From: Chitinophaga dinghuensis
Lineage (GTDB): Bacteria > Bacteroidota > Bacteroidia > Chitinophagales > Chitinophagaceae
Assembly (NCBI RefSeq): GCF_003259435.1
Contig: NZ_QLMA01000010.1
Location: 242,560 to 306,559, forward strand
Direction of reading: 5' to 3'
DNA: 64,000 nt
Below are positions 34,418-44,100 of this stretch, one piece after another. The position numbers and the translations under genes were made by a program. Under the pieces are notes generated by a model. It did no database searches, was not told the origin of the DNA, and saw only the letters and a list, made by a program, of their open reading frames with translations. Numbering within the stretch: the stretch's first letter is position 1; each line of letters opens with the position of its first letter.

Positions 34418-36085
34418 CTATATAAGATATTTTCCTACGATTGGTACCCTGCGACCCACGCCAAAGGCCTTGGAAGATACTCTAATGATAGGACAAAACT
34501 GATTTCGTTTGTATTCATTGGCGTTGACCATCTTTAAGGTCCGCGAAACCAAAGCCGAGTCGAAGCCCTGTGCAACAATCTCACGGGGGCCCTGCCTCCG
34601 TTCAATGTATTGATACAGTAGTTTGTCGAGCACAGCATAATCCGGTAAACTATCGCTGTCCTTTTGTCCAGGACGCAGTTCTGCGGATGGCGCCTTGTCT
34701 ATGATGTTCTGAGGAATGATTTCTTTGTCGCGGTTAATGTATCTCGCCAATGCATATACCTGCATTTTGTACACATCACCGAGGACAGACAATCCTCCGG
34801 CCATATCTCCATACAGTGTACCATACCCTGTGGATAACTCGCTCTTATTGGAAGTATTCAGCAGGATATACCCAAATTTATTGGACAATCCCATCAGCAG
34901 GTTACCTCTGATGCGGGATTGCGTATTTTCCTCTGCCACATTGAAGGGCAGTCCCTGGAAATAAGGCTCCAGGGTTTTCAGGAATGTTTCATAAATATCA
35001 TTGATACGGATTATATCGTATGGGTTTTGCAGATTTTGGGACAGCAGGACCGCATCATCCACAGAATGTTCTGTGGAATAAGGAGACGGCATTAATACTG
35101 CTCTCACATTTTCTGCGCCGAGGGCATCGCAGGCAATAGCCAGGGTTACTGCGCTGTCTATTCCTCCGGAAGAACCCAGGATGGCTTTTTTGAATCCCAT
35201 CTTCCCGAAATAATCACGGATACCTAATACCAGTGCATCATATATCCTGTCAATGTTATGATCAAATACAAGGGATGTCAGGGGCGTAAATTCCGGTTTT
35301 TCGGCTATAGCGCTACCATTGCTGAGCAGCGGTTCCAGCTCCATACCGTCCATAGCCTCTTCGAAATAAGGCAGTTCTTTTACGATATTTCCCTGTGCAT
35401 CGAAGATTAAAGATCCTCCATCAAAAACGATTTCCGTCTGGGAACCTACCGTATTACAATAGTACATCGGCAGCCGGTATTTGAGTACGTTGGCACGAAT
35501 CACTTCTTTTCGGTCCTGATCATGGTCGTAATCAAATGGGGAAGCAGACAGGTTAATCATCACGTCTGGCTGCTGTTCCATGAGTTTGTCCATCGGACAA
35601 ATGCGATAGAGCAGGTTTTCGCCGAGATTCCAGATATCTTCACAGATGGTAACGGCCAGTTTGCGACCTTTGAATGGAATAACATTCCATCCAAAGGCAG
35701 GTTCAAAGTAGCGATATTCATCGAAGACATCATAGGTAGGGAGCAGTGTTTTGTGTACGATATGTTTCACTTCTCCTTCGTACAGGAACCAGGCAGCGTT
35801 GAAGAGATCTTTCCCTTCAGGCTGTGGATTTCTGGCCGGACCGCCTACCAGCACGGCTATATCGGTAGCATGTTGCTTTATCTCATCTATGGCTGTATAG
35901 CATCTGGCGATGAAATCTTCAAACTCCAGGAAATCCCGTGGAGGATATCCGCACACGCAGAGTTCCGAGAATACTACCAGATCAGCGCCCTGGGCTTTGG
36001 CAGCCTGGATACCCGCTATGATCTTGGCGGTATTCTGTTCGAAATTGCCGATATGATAATTCTGCTGTGCCAGTATAATCTTCAT
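34418..36085 (-). CDS. nadE: Glutamine-dependent NAD+ synthetase
   Basis: A 555-residue two-domain enzyme. The N-terminal nitrilase-like amidase domain has its triad in FSELCVCGYP (Glu), HKTLLPTYDVFDEYR (Lys) and ICEDIW (Cys). It feeds ammonia to the C-terminal synthetase with the PP-loop LGSSGGIDSAVTLAIA near residue 300. It converts deamido-NAD to NAD. I start at MKIILAQQNYHIGNFE (36085), the usual beginning of the amidase domain. A TAACTTTG box (36091-36098 on the minus strand) lies just 5 bases upstream. The beta-barrel gene precedes it by 19 bases, and gldB lies beyond. Confidence 0.94.
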   Translation of the reverse strand: MKIILAQQNYHIGNFEQNTAKIIAGIQAAKAQGADLVVFSELCVCGYPPRDFLEFEDFIARCYTAIDEIKQHATDIAVLVGGPARNPQPEGKDLFNAAWFLYEGEVKHIVHKTLLPTYDVFDEYRYFEPAFGWNVIPFKGRKLAVTICEDIWNLGENLLYRICPMDKLMEQQPDVMINLSASPFDYDHDQDRKEVIRANVLKYRLPMYYCNTVGSQTEIVFDGGSLIFDAQGNIVKELPYFEEAMDGMELEPLLSNGSAIAEKPEFTPLTSLVFDHNIDRIYDALVLGIRDYFGKMGFKKAILGSSGGIDSAVTLAIACDALGAENVRAVLMPSPYSTEHSVDDAVLLSQNLQNPYDIIRINDIYETFLKTLEPYFQGLPFNVAEENTQSRIRGNLLMGLSNKFGYILLNTSNKSELSTGYGTLYGDMAGGLSVLGDVYKMQVYALARYINRDKEIIPQNIIDKAPSAELRPGQKDSDSLPDYAVLDKLLYQYIERRQGPREIVAQGFDSALVSRTLKMVNANEYKRNQFCPIIRVSSKAFGVGRRVPIVGKYLI

Positions 36086-36090
36086 AATTT

Positions 36091-36098
36091 CAAAGTTA
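36091..36098 (-). promoter_or_regulatory. Possible promoter box directly before nadE
   Basis: The minus strand reads TAACTTTG, ending 5 bases before the ATG. If used, the message would be essentially leaderless. Confidence 0.4.
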
Positions 36099-36104
36099 TG
36101 TTGC

Positions 36105-36791
36105 TTAGAAATAAACTCCGAGTCGGAGTGCAAAGCTATTGATATTCACTCTGCCATCATTCCATTTTGCATTGCGGGTAGCATCGATAAAGCCGTTTTG
36201 ATATATAAGCCCTACGGTACCGGTCAGGGATTCGCTCAAAGTATAGTCCATCCCGGCTCCTACTAACAGCCCAATGTTAATTCTGTTTACATCTGATAAA
36301 ATATTGATGTTGTCCGCACTCTGGGAAAGATTGGTTACATTCACTTTCGCGCTCACCGGGAAAGCGAAATAAGTACCGAATTGTCCCCAGAAGGCCATGC
36401 CATCTGCATTTTCGTTTGTTCTCAGTTTCAGGGCCACTGGTACCTGAATATGTGTCATTTTGAAATTGTATTCTGTCGGCAATTGTTTATAATCGCTTAA
36501 ACCCAAACCGGCATCATATTTCAGTTTACTACCACCCAGTACCACATTAAATCCTGAGGCAATCGAATAGTTACCTGATGGGTTCAGGCTAAAATCAGCC
36601 ATCAGACCAAATCCAAGGCCCATTTTGGAGCCGGTACGATTCACGCCCGAGGTTTGAGGGTTCATGGTTGAGATCATAGGGTCCAGGTTAAAACCTAAAC
36701 GAACTTTCTTTGTAAAGTTTCCATAGTTGCTTTGTGCCATTGCGCCTTTCATTCCACCTAACGCCAGCATTAAAATTAAAATCCGCTTCAT
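36105..36791 (-). CDS. Outer-membrane beta-barrel protein (porin-like)
   Basis: A 228-residue exported protein. The signal peptide starts at MKRILILMLALGGMKGAMAQ, and I choose that Met (36791) over one 10 codons upstream that would break the signal. The mature part alternates hydrophobic and polar residues in about eight strands (VRLGFNLDPMIST, YSIASGFNVVLGGSKL) and ends in FALRLGVYF, a C-terminal aromatic typical of barrels. It belongs to the broad outer-membrane beta-barrel (OMP_b-brl) group. The role is unknown. Confidence 0.8.
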   Translation of the reverse strand: MKRILILMLALGGMKGAMAQSNYGNFTKKVRLGFNLDPMISTMNPQTSGVNRTGSKMGLGFGLMADFSLNPSGNYSIASGFNVVLGGSKLKYDAGLGLSDYKQLPTEYNFKMTHIQVPVALKLRTNENADGMAFWGQFGTYFAFPVSAKVNVTNLSQSADNINILSDVNRINIGLLVGAGMDYTLSESLTGTVGLIYQNGFIDATRNAKWNDGRVNINSFALRLGVYF

Positions 36792-36862
36792 ATTAAGGAT
36801 ATTGTCTTTTTTTAAATACAAGGTATATAATAAATTTACCCTTTATTCAGTTTTTAAGAGCG

Positions 36863-37900
36863 ATGCAAAGTTACACTAATAAAAGTTTCCGGTACAGCTG
36901 GCTATTACTGGCCTTTTTAGCTGTTGCCGCCTGTAAATCCGGGCCCAAGCCGCCGGATGTGAGTAATATAGCCCTCCACGTTAGCGCGGAGCGGTTCGAC
37001 TCCGCTTTATTTACGATAGACACCAATCAAATCCAGCCTGGTCTGGAGCGGCTGCATGCGGCTTATCCAATGTTTCTGCCCGTATACATGACCGATATTA
37101 TGAACCTCGGCGCCTATTCGGACAGCAGTGCCGCTATTCAGCAACAATTGCACCTGTTTCTTACTACGAAGGACTTTCGTCAGCTGGAAAGCGCCGTACA
37201 GCAAAAGTTCGGCAACTTATCCACCGTTAAGAAAGACCTGGAGCAGGCGTTTAAATATACTAAATACTATATCCCCTATTTCCGTGCGCCCAAAGTGGTG
37301 ACCTTCATCAGTGGCGTAGCCAATTATGGCGCCGTAACAGTAGATTCTGTGCTGGGTATTGGCCTCGACATGTACATGGGAGAAGAATTTCCTCCTTACC
37401 ATATGATCGAAGACCTTCCCAATTACATGATTCGCAGGTTTAGCCCGGAATATATCGCCACCAATGCGATGCAGGCACTGCACAATCAGATGTATCCTAC
37501 TCCCCGTGATGGCGGTAACCTGGTCAGCCAGATGGTGGATGCCGGTCGCCAGCAGTATTTCCTGGATAAGGTGCTGCCTTTTACGGCAGACAGTATCAAG
37601 ATAGGATATACCGGTGATCAGCTGCGCTGGTGCTATGACAATGAGCAGATGATCTGGCAGTTCTTTATTCAAAACAACCTGTTATACAATACCGACTGGC
37701 AGGAAATCAGCCATTTTATGGGCGACGGCCCGGCTACACAAGGGATGCCGGAAGGCTCTCCTGGGAAGATCGGTAATTTTGTTGGCTGGCAGATTGTAAA
37801 GAAATATATGGATAAACATCCGGAGCTGACGTTGCAGCAGTTGATGGAGAAGAAAGATGTAATGGAGATTTTTAACGAATCGAAGTACAGACCGAGATAA
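36863..37900 (+). CDS. gldB: Gliding motility lipoprotein GldB
   Basis: A 345-residue lipoprotein: signal MQSYTNKSFRYSWLLLAFLAVAACKSG with the lipobox Cys at residue 24. The mature part has VSAERFDSALFTID and YIPYFRAPKVVTFISG, in line with GldB of Flavobacterium. It is needed for gliding and for stability of the type IX secretion apparatus in that genus. Its position close to nadE matches the flavobacterial neighbourhood, but no gldC is seen here; the beta-barrel gene lies between. It is followed by two hairpins. Confidence 0.85.
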   Translation: MQSYTNKSFRYSWLLLAFLAVAACKSGPKPPDVSNIALHVSAERFDSALFTIDTNQIQPGLERLHAAYPMFLPVYMTDIMNLGAYSDSSAAIQQQLHLFLTTKDFRQLESAVQQKFGNLSTVKKDLEQAFKYTKYYIPYFRAPKVVTFISGVANYGAVTVDSVLGIGLDMYMGEEFPPYHMIEDLPNYMIRRFSPEYIATNAMQALHNQMYPTPRDGGNLVSQMVDAGRQQYFLDKVLPFTADSIKIGYTGDQLRWCYDNEQMIWQFFIQNNLLYNTDWQEISHFMGDGPATQGMPEGSPGKIGNFVGWQIVKKYMDKHPELTLQQLMEKKDVMEIFNESKYRPR

Positions 37901-37931
37901 TCATACCGCCTGCGGCGGAGATAATTTTTTT

Positions 37932-37967
37932 AGCCTTCGGCAGATGCGAGCGCCGGAGGCTTTTTTA
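37932..37967 (+). terminator. Terminator after gldB
   Basis: A 10-base stem with one G-T pair (37932-37941 with 37952-37961), then six T. A small GC hairpin (37907-37919) precedes it. Confidence 0.75.
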
Positions 37968-37979
37968 TGTCTTTAAACA

Positions 37980-38016
37980 AAAGGCTTTCAACCGCGGGAA
38001 GCGATTGAAAGCCTTT
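37980..38016 (-). terminator. Terminator after apaG
   Basis: A 12-base perfect stem (37980-37991 with 38005-38016), a GC-rich loop and a T-rich tail on the minus strand. Confidence 0.75.
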
Positions 38017-38032
38017 CGATATACTGATTGAG

Positions 38033-38419
38033 TTAGTTCAGTTTAAAAGGCACAATCATTTGAAACTCCGGTATTTTCACTTCGAAAAGCTTCTTATCCA
38101 GTTGATTTTCCATCTGGTAAGTTCCATACATCTTTCCTATTTCAGTACGGAGATTCGATCCCGAGACGTACTGATATGTTTCACCCGGAGCCAGTAATGG
38201 CTGCACACCTACTACACCTTCGCCTTCCACTTCACGGTGGTTGCCGTTGGAATCAATAATGTACCAATGACGACGAAGCAGCTTAATAGGGAAAGTGTTG
38301 TTGTTTTCGATAGTAATGCGGTAGGCAAACATAAATTCGCTGCCAATCGGATTGGAATAATCCGGCTGGTAAAATGTTTCCACGCTGATAGTGATGCCCT
38401 CTGTTACCTTCTTTACCAT
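38033..38419 (-). CDS. apaG: ApaG-domain protein
   Basis: A 128-residue beta-sandwich of the ApaG family (fibronectin type III-like fold). It shows ITIENNNTFPIKLLRRHWYI near residue 30 and GVVGVQPLLAPGETYQYVSG near 68, the core family motifs, in the usual length. ApaG has been tied to cation efflux and binds nucleotides in some bacteria; its role in Bacteroidota is unclear. It ends in its own terminator. Confidence 0.93.
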   Translation of the reverse strand: MVKKVTEGITISVETFYQPDYSNPIGSEFMFAYRITIENNNTFPIKLLRRHWYIIDSNGNHREVEGEGVVGVQPLLAPGETYQYVSGSNLRTEIGKMYGTYQMENQLDKKLFEVKIPEFQMIVPFKLN

Positions 38420-38482
38420 AATAACAACCTTTAACGTAAAAATAAGGAAAAATACACGCCGAATCCTTGCTTTAACGATTTT

Positions 38483-38809
38483 TTAGTGAATTTCGAAGCG
38501 ATCGAGCAGATGTTGGTCTGCTTCTGCCGCTCTGGCGGCCACTTCGAAAGAGTTATCCACATAACCGTGACGCAAGTATTCACGTATATAGAGATACAAG
38601 AATCGGAAAATTCCATACTCCCTGTACTGCAGTACGTGACAAGCCTCATGTCTGACCCATTCTATATCGGAAAGAAACTGCTGCCTGGAAGCGCCGTAGA
38701 GGTGAATTGTATGTCCAATCACCATCGCCAGTGAGCGCGCTTTCATGCGTTTGGCTGCAATTCCTGCCAACCACGACCTTTCTTTAATCCTGCATATTAT
38801 TTTTTCCAC
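38483..38809 (-). CDS. Small HEACH-motif protein, metalloprotease-like
   Basis: A 108-residue protein with a GTG start. It contains RHEACHVLQYREYG, a HExxH pattern (HEACH) as in zinc metalloproteases and in DUF4157-type toxin-linked domains. It is followed by FRFLYLYIREYLRHGYVDNSFEVAARAAE, where the final Glu could be the third ligand. There is no signal peptide. The small size and lack of other domains leave it open whether it is a protease. It reads out of apaG's upstream region on the same strand. Confidence 0.7.
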   Translation of the reverse strand: MEKIICRIKERSWLAGIAAKRMKARSLAMVIGHTIHLYGASRQQFLSDIEWVRHEACHVLQYREYGIFRFLYLYIREYLRHGYVDNSFEVAARAAEADQHLLDRFEIH

Positions 38810-38917
38810 TTGTATACATACTCCCTAACGTAAATCTAACGCGAAATATTGAATCTCCCCCTGTTGGCCGGGAGAGCAGAAAATTGGCTTTTTTGACGAA
38901 AAAGTCCTGATTTCAGA

Positions 38918-39466
38918 CTATTTCCCCTGAGCAGTGTAGGTACCATCAACAGTTACCTCTACCTGTTCGGCAATATGCTTCATTACAATGGTGGGAATTT
39001 TGATCTTATGGTCAGCCAGTTTAACCACAAATTTTGCATGGGCTTTCAGCACGCCTCCCTGCACGATAATCGTACCTTTTTCCTGGTAGGTTTTATCGAC
39101 GCCATGCATATTAAGTGTACCCGATACCGTTACATTATAGGTGCCATCTTTGGTGAGGTCAACGTTATCGTTAATGGTTCCTTTAAACTCACTAAAGGGA
39201 TATTTGCCACTCTCCATGTACGAGGAATTAAAATGTTGCTGCATCAGGTCTTGCTCAAACTCAAAAGAATTAATGGGCACTTTGAAATAAATAGCCCTGG
39301 TTTTAGTGTTAATGGCAGACACGGCCTTATCGGTACGGGCCGAAATATCTTCCAACGGAGCCGAGGAGAAAAATGAGATCGTAGCTCCCTTAGCGGTAAC
39401 AACATCCTGGGAAAAGCTTCTCACGCTCATCAAGAGGCCCAGAACAAACAGGATCATGTATTTCAT
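38918..39466 (-). CDS. YceI-family periplasmic lipid-binding protein
   Basis: A 182-residue exported lipocalin-like barrel. The signal peptide MKYMILFVLGLLMSVRSFSQ is followed by a short strand region, then KVPINSFEFEQDLMQQHFNS, YMESGKYPFSEFKGTI and GTLNMHGVDKTYQEKGTI, the YceI core. Members bind isoprenoid lipids. A candidate promoter (39601-39608) would give it an unusually long, dyad-rich leader of about 130 bases. Confidence 0.9.
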   Translation of the reverse strand: MKYMILFVLGLLMSVRSFSQDVVTAKGATISFFSSAPLEDISARTDKAVSAINTKTRAIYFKVPINSFEFEQDLMQQHFNSSYMESGKYPFSEFKGTINDNVDLTKDGTYNVTVSGTLNMHGVDKTYQEKGTIIVQGGVLKAHAKFVVKLADHKIKIPTIVMKHIAEQVEVTVDGTYTAQGK

Positions 39467-39600
39467 AACAACCGATATTTAATTTTTTCAACCAGATCCA
39501 TGCAGCAGACAGGATCAGACATTCATTCCCGAAGCGCAGCGCTGGCCATGATTATTACGAGAGACAGGTGTCTCCCTACAGCCTTTGCCCCTTAGCTATA

Positions 39601-39608
39601 CAAAGGTA
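39601..39608 (-). promoter_or_regulatory. Candidate promoter box for the YceI gene
   Basis: The minus strand reads TACCTTTG, matching TAnnTTTG, about 135 bases upstream of the ATG. No other box is seen closer. Confidence 0.4.
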
Positions 39609-39691
39609 GCGGCGTTTCTGCGGATAAACGCATGATTTTTAATGGTAGATAATCTTCCTTAAAAAAAATGCAACACATATCTTTTACCGCT

Positions 39692-39699
39692 TATTTTTG
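39692..39699 (+). promoter_or_regulatory. Promoter -7 box for murF
   Basis: TATTTTTG, 18 bases before the GTG start at 39718. Confidence 0.5.
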
Positions 39700-39717
39700 T
39701 AACAAATAGCATTCACT

Positions 39718-40995
39718 GTGAATATCGAACAACTCTACCAAATATACAAGCAGTACCCATCTATCCAGACAGACACCCGTAAACTCAAACAGGGAGATAT
39801 TTTCTTTGCACTGAAAGGCACTAACTTCAACGGCAATGAATTCGCTGAAAAGGCCCTGGAACAAGGTGCTGTCTTCGCCGTAGTGGATGAGGAAAAGTAT
39901 TTTACCCAACCAGACAAAATGTTACTGGCAGGCGATGCGCTGGTAGTGTTACAAAACCTGGCCCTGCATCATCGTAAACAACTGGGTATCCCATTTATCG
40001 CCATCACAGGCACTAACGGTAAAACCACTACGAAAGAACTGGTAAACGCCGCACTGTCGTCCAACTATAAAACCTACGCCACCGTAGGTAATCTCAATAA
40101 TCATATTGGCGTTCCGCTGACGATTCTTTCTATAAAAGAAGATGTGGAAATCGCTGTCATTGAAATGGGCGCGAACCATCAGCGCGAAATTGCCGCTTAT
40201 TGCGAGGTGGCCTTACCTACGCATGGTATCATCACCAATATCGGTAAAGCCCACCTGGAAGGCTTCGGCGGAGAAGAAGGCGTTAAAAAAGCGAAAGGTG
40301 AACTGTACGATTATCTTCGCGCACACAATGGCACCGTGTTCGTTTGCAACGATTACGAGTACCTCGTGGAAATGAGCAAAGGTATCCCGCATATTGTGAC
40401 CTATGGCCAGAAAGAAGCTGATTTCACCGGTCATCCGGTGGCAGACAAAGCCTTTCTGGAAGTAGCCGTAACCGGCGACAGCCAAGTAGGTAGTATACCC
40501 ACCCACCTGGTAGGCGCTTACAACTTCCCGAATGTAATGGCTGCCGTTACTGTAGCCAGTTATTTCAAAGTGCCGTCAGAAAAAATTGCACCTGCCATTG
40601 CAGCATATGTTCCATCCAATAACCGCTCCCAGATTATAGAACAGGGTAGCAATACGATTATCATGGATGCATACAACGCGAACCCTTCCAGCATGAAAGC
40701 TGCGTTGGATAACTTCGCAGGCTTGCAGGCTCCTAAAAAAGTACTGCTGCTGGGCGCAATGATGGAACTGGGCCCCGATTCCGTAAAAGAACACCAGACC
40801 CTGGTAGATAACCTGCTCAAACACCATTGGGAAGCAGTTGTATTGGTAGGCGGGGATTTTGCTAAGGTCAATCATCCCTATATTTTCCTTTCTGATGCAC
40901 TGGAAGCGAAAAAATGGTTGGAAGCCCAACAATTCACAAATACTTTCTTATTAATCAAGGGCTCCAGAAGCACTGGCATGGAGCGAGTTATATAA
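39718..40995 (+). CDS. murF: UDP-N-acetylmuramoyl-tripeptide--D-alanyl-D-alanine ligase
   Basis: A 425-residue Mur ligase that adds D-Ala-D-Ala to the cytoplasmic peptidoglycan precursor. It has a GTG start after a TATTTTTG promoter. ATP loop GTNGKTTTKELV near residue 98, NLNNHIGVPL, VIEMGANHQ, NIGKAHLEGFGG and the C-terminal DAYNANPSSM all match canonical MurF. The length is slightly below the E. coli protein. A second MurF-like domain fused to alanine racemase lies 9 kb downstream; this one has the complete motif set. Confidence 0.94.
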   Translation: MNIEQLYQIYKQYPSIQTDTRKLKQGDIFFALKGTNFNGNEFAEKALEQGAVFAVVDEEKYFTQPDKMLLAGDALVVLQNLALHHRKQLGIPFIAITGTNGKTTTKELVNAALSSNYKTYATVGNLNNHIGVPLTILSIKEDVEIAVIEMGANHQREIAAYCEVALPTHGIITNIGKAHLEGFGGEEGVKKAKGELYDYLRAHNGTVFVCNDYEYLVEMSKGIPHIVTYGQKEADFTGHPVADKAFLEVAVTGDSQVGSIPTHLVGAYNFPNVMAAVTVASYFKVPSEKIAPAIAAYVPSNNRSQIIEQGSNTIIMDAYNANPSSMKAALDNFAGLQAPKKVLLLGAMMELGPDSVKEHQTLVDNLLKHHWEAVVLVGGDFAKVNHPYIFLSDALEAKKWLEAQQFTNTFLLIKGSRSTGMERVI

Positions 40996-41006
40996 TTTCT
41001 CTCAGA

Positions 41007-41103
41007 AGATTTTGGTAAATGGTCACATATAAGAAATGTTAATGATTTCATAATTTATTTATATTTAATCCTTAACATACGGTTTCGACCTTTACCAAAA
41101 TCT
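41007..41103 (+). promoter_or_regulatory. Structured leader before the Oar-like receptor
   Basis: A 13-base perfect inverted repeat (41007-41019 with 41091-41103) encloses 71 bases. Inside it a 7-base repeat (41036-41042 with 41072-41078) is nested. The right arm ends 7 bases before the ATG. No standard promoter box was found, and the element matches no riboswitch I know. Confidence 0.45.
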
Positions 41104-41110
41104 GAATTTA

Positions 41111-44100
41111 ATGAGTCCCAAAATCATCCGATTAATTTGGGGGCTGCTATGCTGCATGCTCCTGATCCCAACGTTTATTTATGCCCAGGAAACTACTGCC
41201 GACATTTCCGGAATTATCAACAGTGGTAATGATCCCGTTCCTGGTGCCAGTATCATAGCGATACATCAACCCACTGGCTCCAGGTATGTTACTGTTTCCC
41301 GTAAAGATGGCCGTTTCAACTTACCTAACCTACGTGTAGGCGGCCCTTATGTTGTTACTGTAACCTATGTAGGCTTTAAGGAAGAAAAGAAAGAGAACAT
41401 TTTTCTTTCCTTGGGACAAGATTACAAACTTGATCTGACACTGAAGGCCAGCACCAGTTCTTTAAACGAAGTGGTGGTGAAGTCTACAGGGGCGCAGAAC
41501 AAAGTGTTCAACAAGAGTCGCACTGGTAGCCAGGAAGTGATTACCCGTGCGCAAATGGACCGACTGCCTACAATCAGTCGCTCTATGCAGGATTTTACCC
41601 GCCTGACACCTTCTGCGAATGGCCTGAACATTGGAGGAAGAAGTAACCAGTTAAACAACATGACTGTAGACGGTGCTAACTTCAACAATGCGTTCGGGTT
41701 ACAGGCTACACTTGGCTCTCAGACAGCTTCTCAGCCTATCAGTCTGGAAGCGCTGGAACAAATCCAGGTAAACGTTTCTCCATATGATGTACGTCAGGGA
41801 GGATTTTCCGGAGCCGGTATTAACAGTATCACTAAGAGTGGTACCAATACTTTCAAAGGAACGGTATATACTTTTTTACAAACGCCAGGATTGCAAGGGC
41901 TGAAAGTAGGGACTGCTACTGTTCCTAAGCCAGACTTCAATTATAACCTGCGTGGATTCAATGTAGGCGGCGCAATAGTAAAGAATAAAGTATTCTTCTT
42001 CCTGAGTGCAGAACAGGAACGTATCAGCGCTCCTGCCACCAGTCTGGTAGCCAACAAGCCTAACCAGGTAGCTGGCGGTAACGTATCACAGGCCGTAGCA
42101 GATACGCTGGATGCCCTGAAGAAATTCCTGATCGACAAATACAATTACAATCCGGGAGATTATCAAGGTTATCCTTATCGTACACAAAGTGATAAGATTA
42201 CTGCAAAGATTGATTGGAATATCAATGAAAAGAACACCCTTACTTTCAAGTATAACTATCTGAAATCATTCAGAGATATTTCTGCAAGTAATAGTGGCGC
42301 TCCAAACGGCAACCGTCAGCCAAGCAATACTGGCTTACCTTTCAGCGGTAGTGGCTATACGATCAATAACAACTTCAACATCTTCATTGCAGAGTTGAAT
42401 ACCCGCATCAGTAATAACATGTCCAACAAATTACAGATTGGATACTCTGCTATGCGCGACTTCAGATCTTCCTTATCCGGCAGCAACTTCCCGCTGGTGG
42501 ATATCCTGAATGGGCAAGGTGCGAGCTATACTGCTTTTGGTTATGAGCCATTTACTTACAACAACAAATTGAGTACGGATGTATATCAGATCTCTGACAT
42601 CTTCAATTTGTATAAAGGCGCACATGAGATTACCATTGGAACACAGAACTATTACAAAGCATTTGTAAATGGTTTTGCGCCTAACTATGTGGGTAACTAT
42701 CGTTTCAATACATTGACAGACTTCTACGCCAGTGCGAATTCCGGCGCATTAACCACTGCCCGTTATGCATTGTCTTATGCCAGTACGCCAGATGGATCAT
42801 TTCCATTTGCAAAAGTGAATTCACTGGAGCTCGGCCTGTTTGTACAGGATAAATGGAGTGTAAGTAAATACTTCACTTTAACATACGGTCTGCGTATAGA
42901 TGTTCCTATCATTGGCAACACCTTTACCAGAAACGATTCCCTGATGGCGCTGACTTTCCGCGATGGCGTGAAACTGGATGTAGGACAGAAACCTAAAACG
43001 ACGCCGTTATTGTCGCCACGCATTGGATTTAACTGGGATGTTACCCATGATAACCAGACGCAGATCCGCGGTGGTATTGGGTTATTTGCAGGTCCGCCGC
43101 CAGCAGTGTGGCTGAGCAATCAGGCAGGTAACAATGGCGTACAGTTTGGCTCTTTCGTAGCAACTGCTACAAATACCACTACTATTCCTTATCCGTTTAG
43201 TCCAGATCCTAATATTTACCGTCCTGGACCCGGACAGTTAGCAACAGCCTATAACATTGCGGCAACAGACCGGAATTTTAAATATCCGCAAGTACTGAAA
43301 ACCACGCTGGCTGTGGATAGAAGACTACCAGGTGGTATTGATGGAACATTGGAATTCAACTATTCCAAAGATATCAACGCTGTATATTTCCAGAACGTGA
43401 ATCTGCCTGCTACCGGTATGATGCTGGATGGAACGCCTGACCACAGAATCCGTTACAATTCTTCACAGATCTATGGCCCTGGTAAAAATTCGCTTAGCAA
43501 TCCTAACATCAGCGACGCTATCCTGATGCGTAACACCAATAAAGGGTACAGCTATTTTGTAACATTACAGTTGCAGAAGAATGTGCAGAATTTCACGGTG
43601 AGTGCAGCGTATACTTATAGTAAGTCGCGCAGTGTGAATGACGGAGGAACTATTGCGCAGAGTAACTGGCGCGACCGTCCGGTGAGTGGAGATCCTAATG
43701 CGAATGATCTGGGATATTCTAACTTCTACCTGCCTCATCGTGTGATTGCAACAGCTACCTATCGTTTTACGTGGGCCAAGCATTTTGCAACGTCTTTTGG
43801 TTTAGTATTCGAAGCGGCGCCTAACGGAACTACTTCTTATACTTATAACGGCGATCTCAACAACGACGGTTCAGGCGGAAACAATGACCTGATCTATATT
43901 CCAAGACAAGCGAGCGACATCAAACTGGTACAGGTAGGTTATGGCGACAAAACGTATAATCCTAGTACCAATGCTGATAAGCGCAGTGAATCAGTGATTT
44001 GGAATCAGTTGGATAATTTCATCAAGCAGGATAATTACCTGAGTAATCATCGTGGCGAGTATGCAGAGCGTAATGGCGTGGTATTGCCTTGGTTCAAGCG

